Positions 62,406 through 64,000 of a stretch of 64,000 nt of DNA are shown here, in pieces; the stretch's first letter is position 1, and every line of letters starts with the position of its first letter. The notes below the pieces were generated by a model, which worked only from the letters and a program-made list of their open reading frames with translations, ran no database searches and had not been told where the DNA came from. Origin of the DNA: Heloderma charlesbogerti (taxonomy: Eukaryota > Chordata > Lepidosauria > Squamata > Helodermatidae); assembly GCA_026122225.1 (NCBI GenBank), contig JANEZZ010003063.1, positions 434,001 through 498,000 of the forward strand. The letters run 5' to 3'. The position numbers were made by a program, and so were the translations under genes.

Positions 62406-63600
62406 TAGTTTGGTGCGGGTGGTGAAAGGAAGAGAACCTGCAGCGCCTGCCTGCTGTCTGATTCCTCCTTCTTGGCCCGCATGCCACGAACGCTGGTGGT
62501 GGATGGTAGGGTCAGGAGCTCACCATCTTGCAACTGAGATTGGTTACTCACGGAAGTTTATGGGTCCTTTACATGACGTCATCAATCTCCAGCCCCTCTC
62601 CCGTGGTTTCTGACCATTTCTGTGGCTTAATTTGAAACAGAAATAATGAGCTAACAAAAAGAAGCGCTTTGTATCTGGTTGAATTTGTCTGTGAAAAGAG
62701 GAAATGGTGCTATAATAACAGTTCCATCTAGTGGCTGTATAATGAAACATATAGAACTCACAGATAAAGGGAAAAAGGGAAAGCGCATGTAAAGAGCTGA
62801 TCTTCATCCCACAAAGAATATGGAAGCAGAAGCCCTGGTAAAATCACGGGATAAAAAGCCTCTGTGTGGAGAAGCCCCTGGAGTGGATTGGCAGGGAAGT
62901 CAGTGACTACAGTGCCGCAGCCATGTGAGAAGCCTGCTTTTAGGAGCCTCAAGTTGAACTGAAGTGAAAACAAAGGAGAGAGATCTCATTCCGATGGGTC
63001 CACCCCTTTGTCCCCACCCCGCTCAAGCCCATCGGAGCACTGATGGGCTCAGCAGGCCTCTCTCTGGAAAGGTGCTGACATAGCGGCTGAGCAGCTGCTC
63101 CTCACCAGCCTTTCCTCCCAGCATGCACACTTGCACAAGTCATAGCTTCCCAGTAGGTGGGAAACTCAGCTTGTAAAAATATAGATGAGTTATAGCTGGC
63201 TGATACTATCTCCCCCAGATGAGGAGAAGCCCCTGCCCTCTTTGGAAAATATACAAAACGGGGGGGGGGGACAGTCAACAGCATCAATTACTGAATCAGA
63301 GAGAGGGTTCAACATGAAACAATAACTGGTCTCCATATGTCATAAATAGCTCAACAACCTGAAAAACATTTCTGGTTAGCAGTTAACTGAATTAAATTAA
63401 ACTGATCCCATATTTTATTTAGCCATTTATTTTACTTCTTTCCACGGCTGCTCAGCAAAGATTATCCTGGCAGCTGTTCACAGACAGAAAAACAGGGTCT
63501 GGGCATTTGCAAGTTAAATATACTTCAGAATATTTAACAAAAACATTGGAGAGGGTGTCTGCTATAACTGGAAGGTTTCACTGAGTGTGCCAATTAACAG
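62406..63600. other. Unassigned intergenic sequence
   Basis: A relative of the 'gtggagaagcccctgg' MITE motif at about 62855-62885 is the only recognised feature. No exon with cathelin motifs was found. Confidence 0.4.
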
Positions 63601-63627
63601 TGTTCAATTTTTCTGGCTCTGTCACAG

Positions 63628-63843
63628 GAAGTCCCCTTCAAAACAAAGCAGCGCTTGATATCAGATCTCTTTCGCATCTTTTGCATGGATTTTCTGAGGG
63701 GTGGGGGTTCCACTGAAATACTCTCTTACGACATTCTTTTGGTTATGCAAAGAAACTGTAAACCGAGATCCTTCCATGGGAAAAAAAAGACCAAACTTTG
63801 TCAGGCTCGTTGTCTTGCACAGCCCTGTTTTATCTTAAAATGA
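63628..63843 (+). CDS. Candidate terminal exon, unknown gene
   Basis: After 'ttctggctctgtcacag|' a phase-0 frame of 71 codons runs to TGA at 63841-63843. It begins EVPFKTKQRLISDLFRIF and ends with a basic, cysteine-containing stretch (HGKKKTKLCQARC). I do not recognise it. It might be a last exon of another gene in this cluster, but no upstream exon was found, and a chance frame of this length is possible. Confidence 0.2.
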   Translation, partial: EVPFKTKQRLISDLFRIFCMDFLRGGGSTEILSYDILLVMQRNCKPRSFHGKKKTKLCQARCLAQPCFILK

Positions 63844-64000
63844 CTTTTTTCATAAGCAAGTTTAACAAGATGGCAAAAACTTTAGAAAGCAGTACTTCTA
63901 TGTATACTTACTGAGTTCTCAAATTCTGTCTTGGGTCTTAGGATACTGAAATTCTGCCTTTCCTTATTTGAACAAGTGCCTTCACTGTAAGTACTGATAA

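Overview
The window is nuclear DNA from a squamate reptile, most likely a lizard. The evidence is the repeat content: BovB/RTE LINEs, including one copy of about 3.2 kb with a nearly intact ORF, a tRNA-derived SINE resembling the Sauria family, CR1 and L2-like LINEs, 5S-rRNA-derived SINE pieces and many hAT-type MITEs. Genes are split by introns and make up only about 4% of the bases. Most long open frames in the window are repeat-derived or are shadows of other features.

Three gene models can be assembled exon by exon. (1) A complete four-exon cathelicidin on the plus strand (8877-13823, 161 aa) has CCAAT and TATA boxes upstream and a poly(A) signal downstream. Its last exon encodes a strongly cationic peptide resembling chicken cathelicidin-2 (fowlicidin-2). 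(2) A complete nine-exon family-2 cytochrome P450 on the minus strand (33372-19346, 493 aa) has canonical splice sites, CYP2-typical exon sizes and an intact haem-binding motif. (3) A four-exon cathelin/SPP24-like secreted protein on the minus strand (60881-52895, 173 aa) shares the phase-0 exon plan and four cysteines of cathelicidins, but ends in a neutral, histidine-rich tail instead of a cationic peptide. A fourth locus is represented by one clean cathelin exon 2 on the plus strand (44739-44846). I could not find its exon 1, and only a weak candidate for exon 3.

Layout: 1-8.7 kb, repeats (CR1, L2-like, BovB tail, 5S-type SINE, MITE hairpin); 8.7-14.0 kb, cathelicidin; 14-19 kb, MITEs, CR1-type tail and microsatellites; 19.3-33.5 kb, the CYP2 gene, with many repeats in its introns; 33.5-44.3 kb, repeat-dense, with two large minus-strand BovB copies and a CR1; 44.7 kb, the orphan cathelin exon; 45-51 kb, repeats with Penelope-type ends, a 354-bp duplication and a hAT element; 52.9-60.9 kb, the cathelin/SPP24-like gene; 61-64 kb, L2-like pieces and a weak candidate exon.

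Biologically the segment looks like a host-defence cluster: three loci with cathelin-type (cystatin-fold) exons, with an unrelated drug/lipid-metabolism P450 between them. The most unusual findings are the cathelin-type gene lacking an antimicrobial tail, and a two-copy hAT-like element (perfect 8-bp target duplications at both copies) filled with arrays of about 99-bp palindromic modules.
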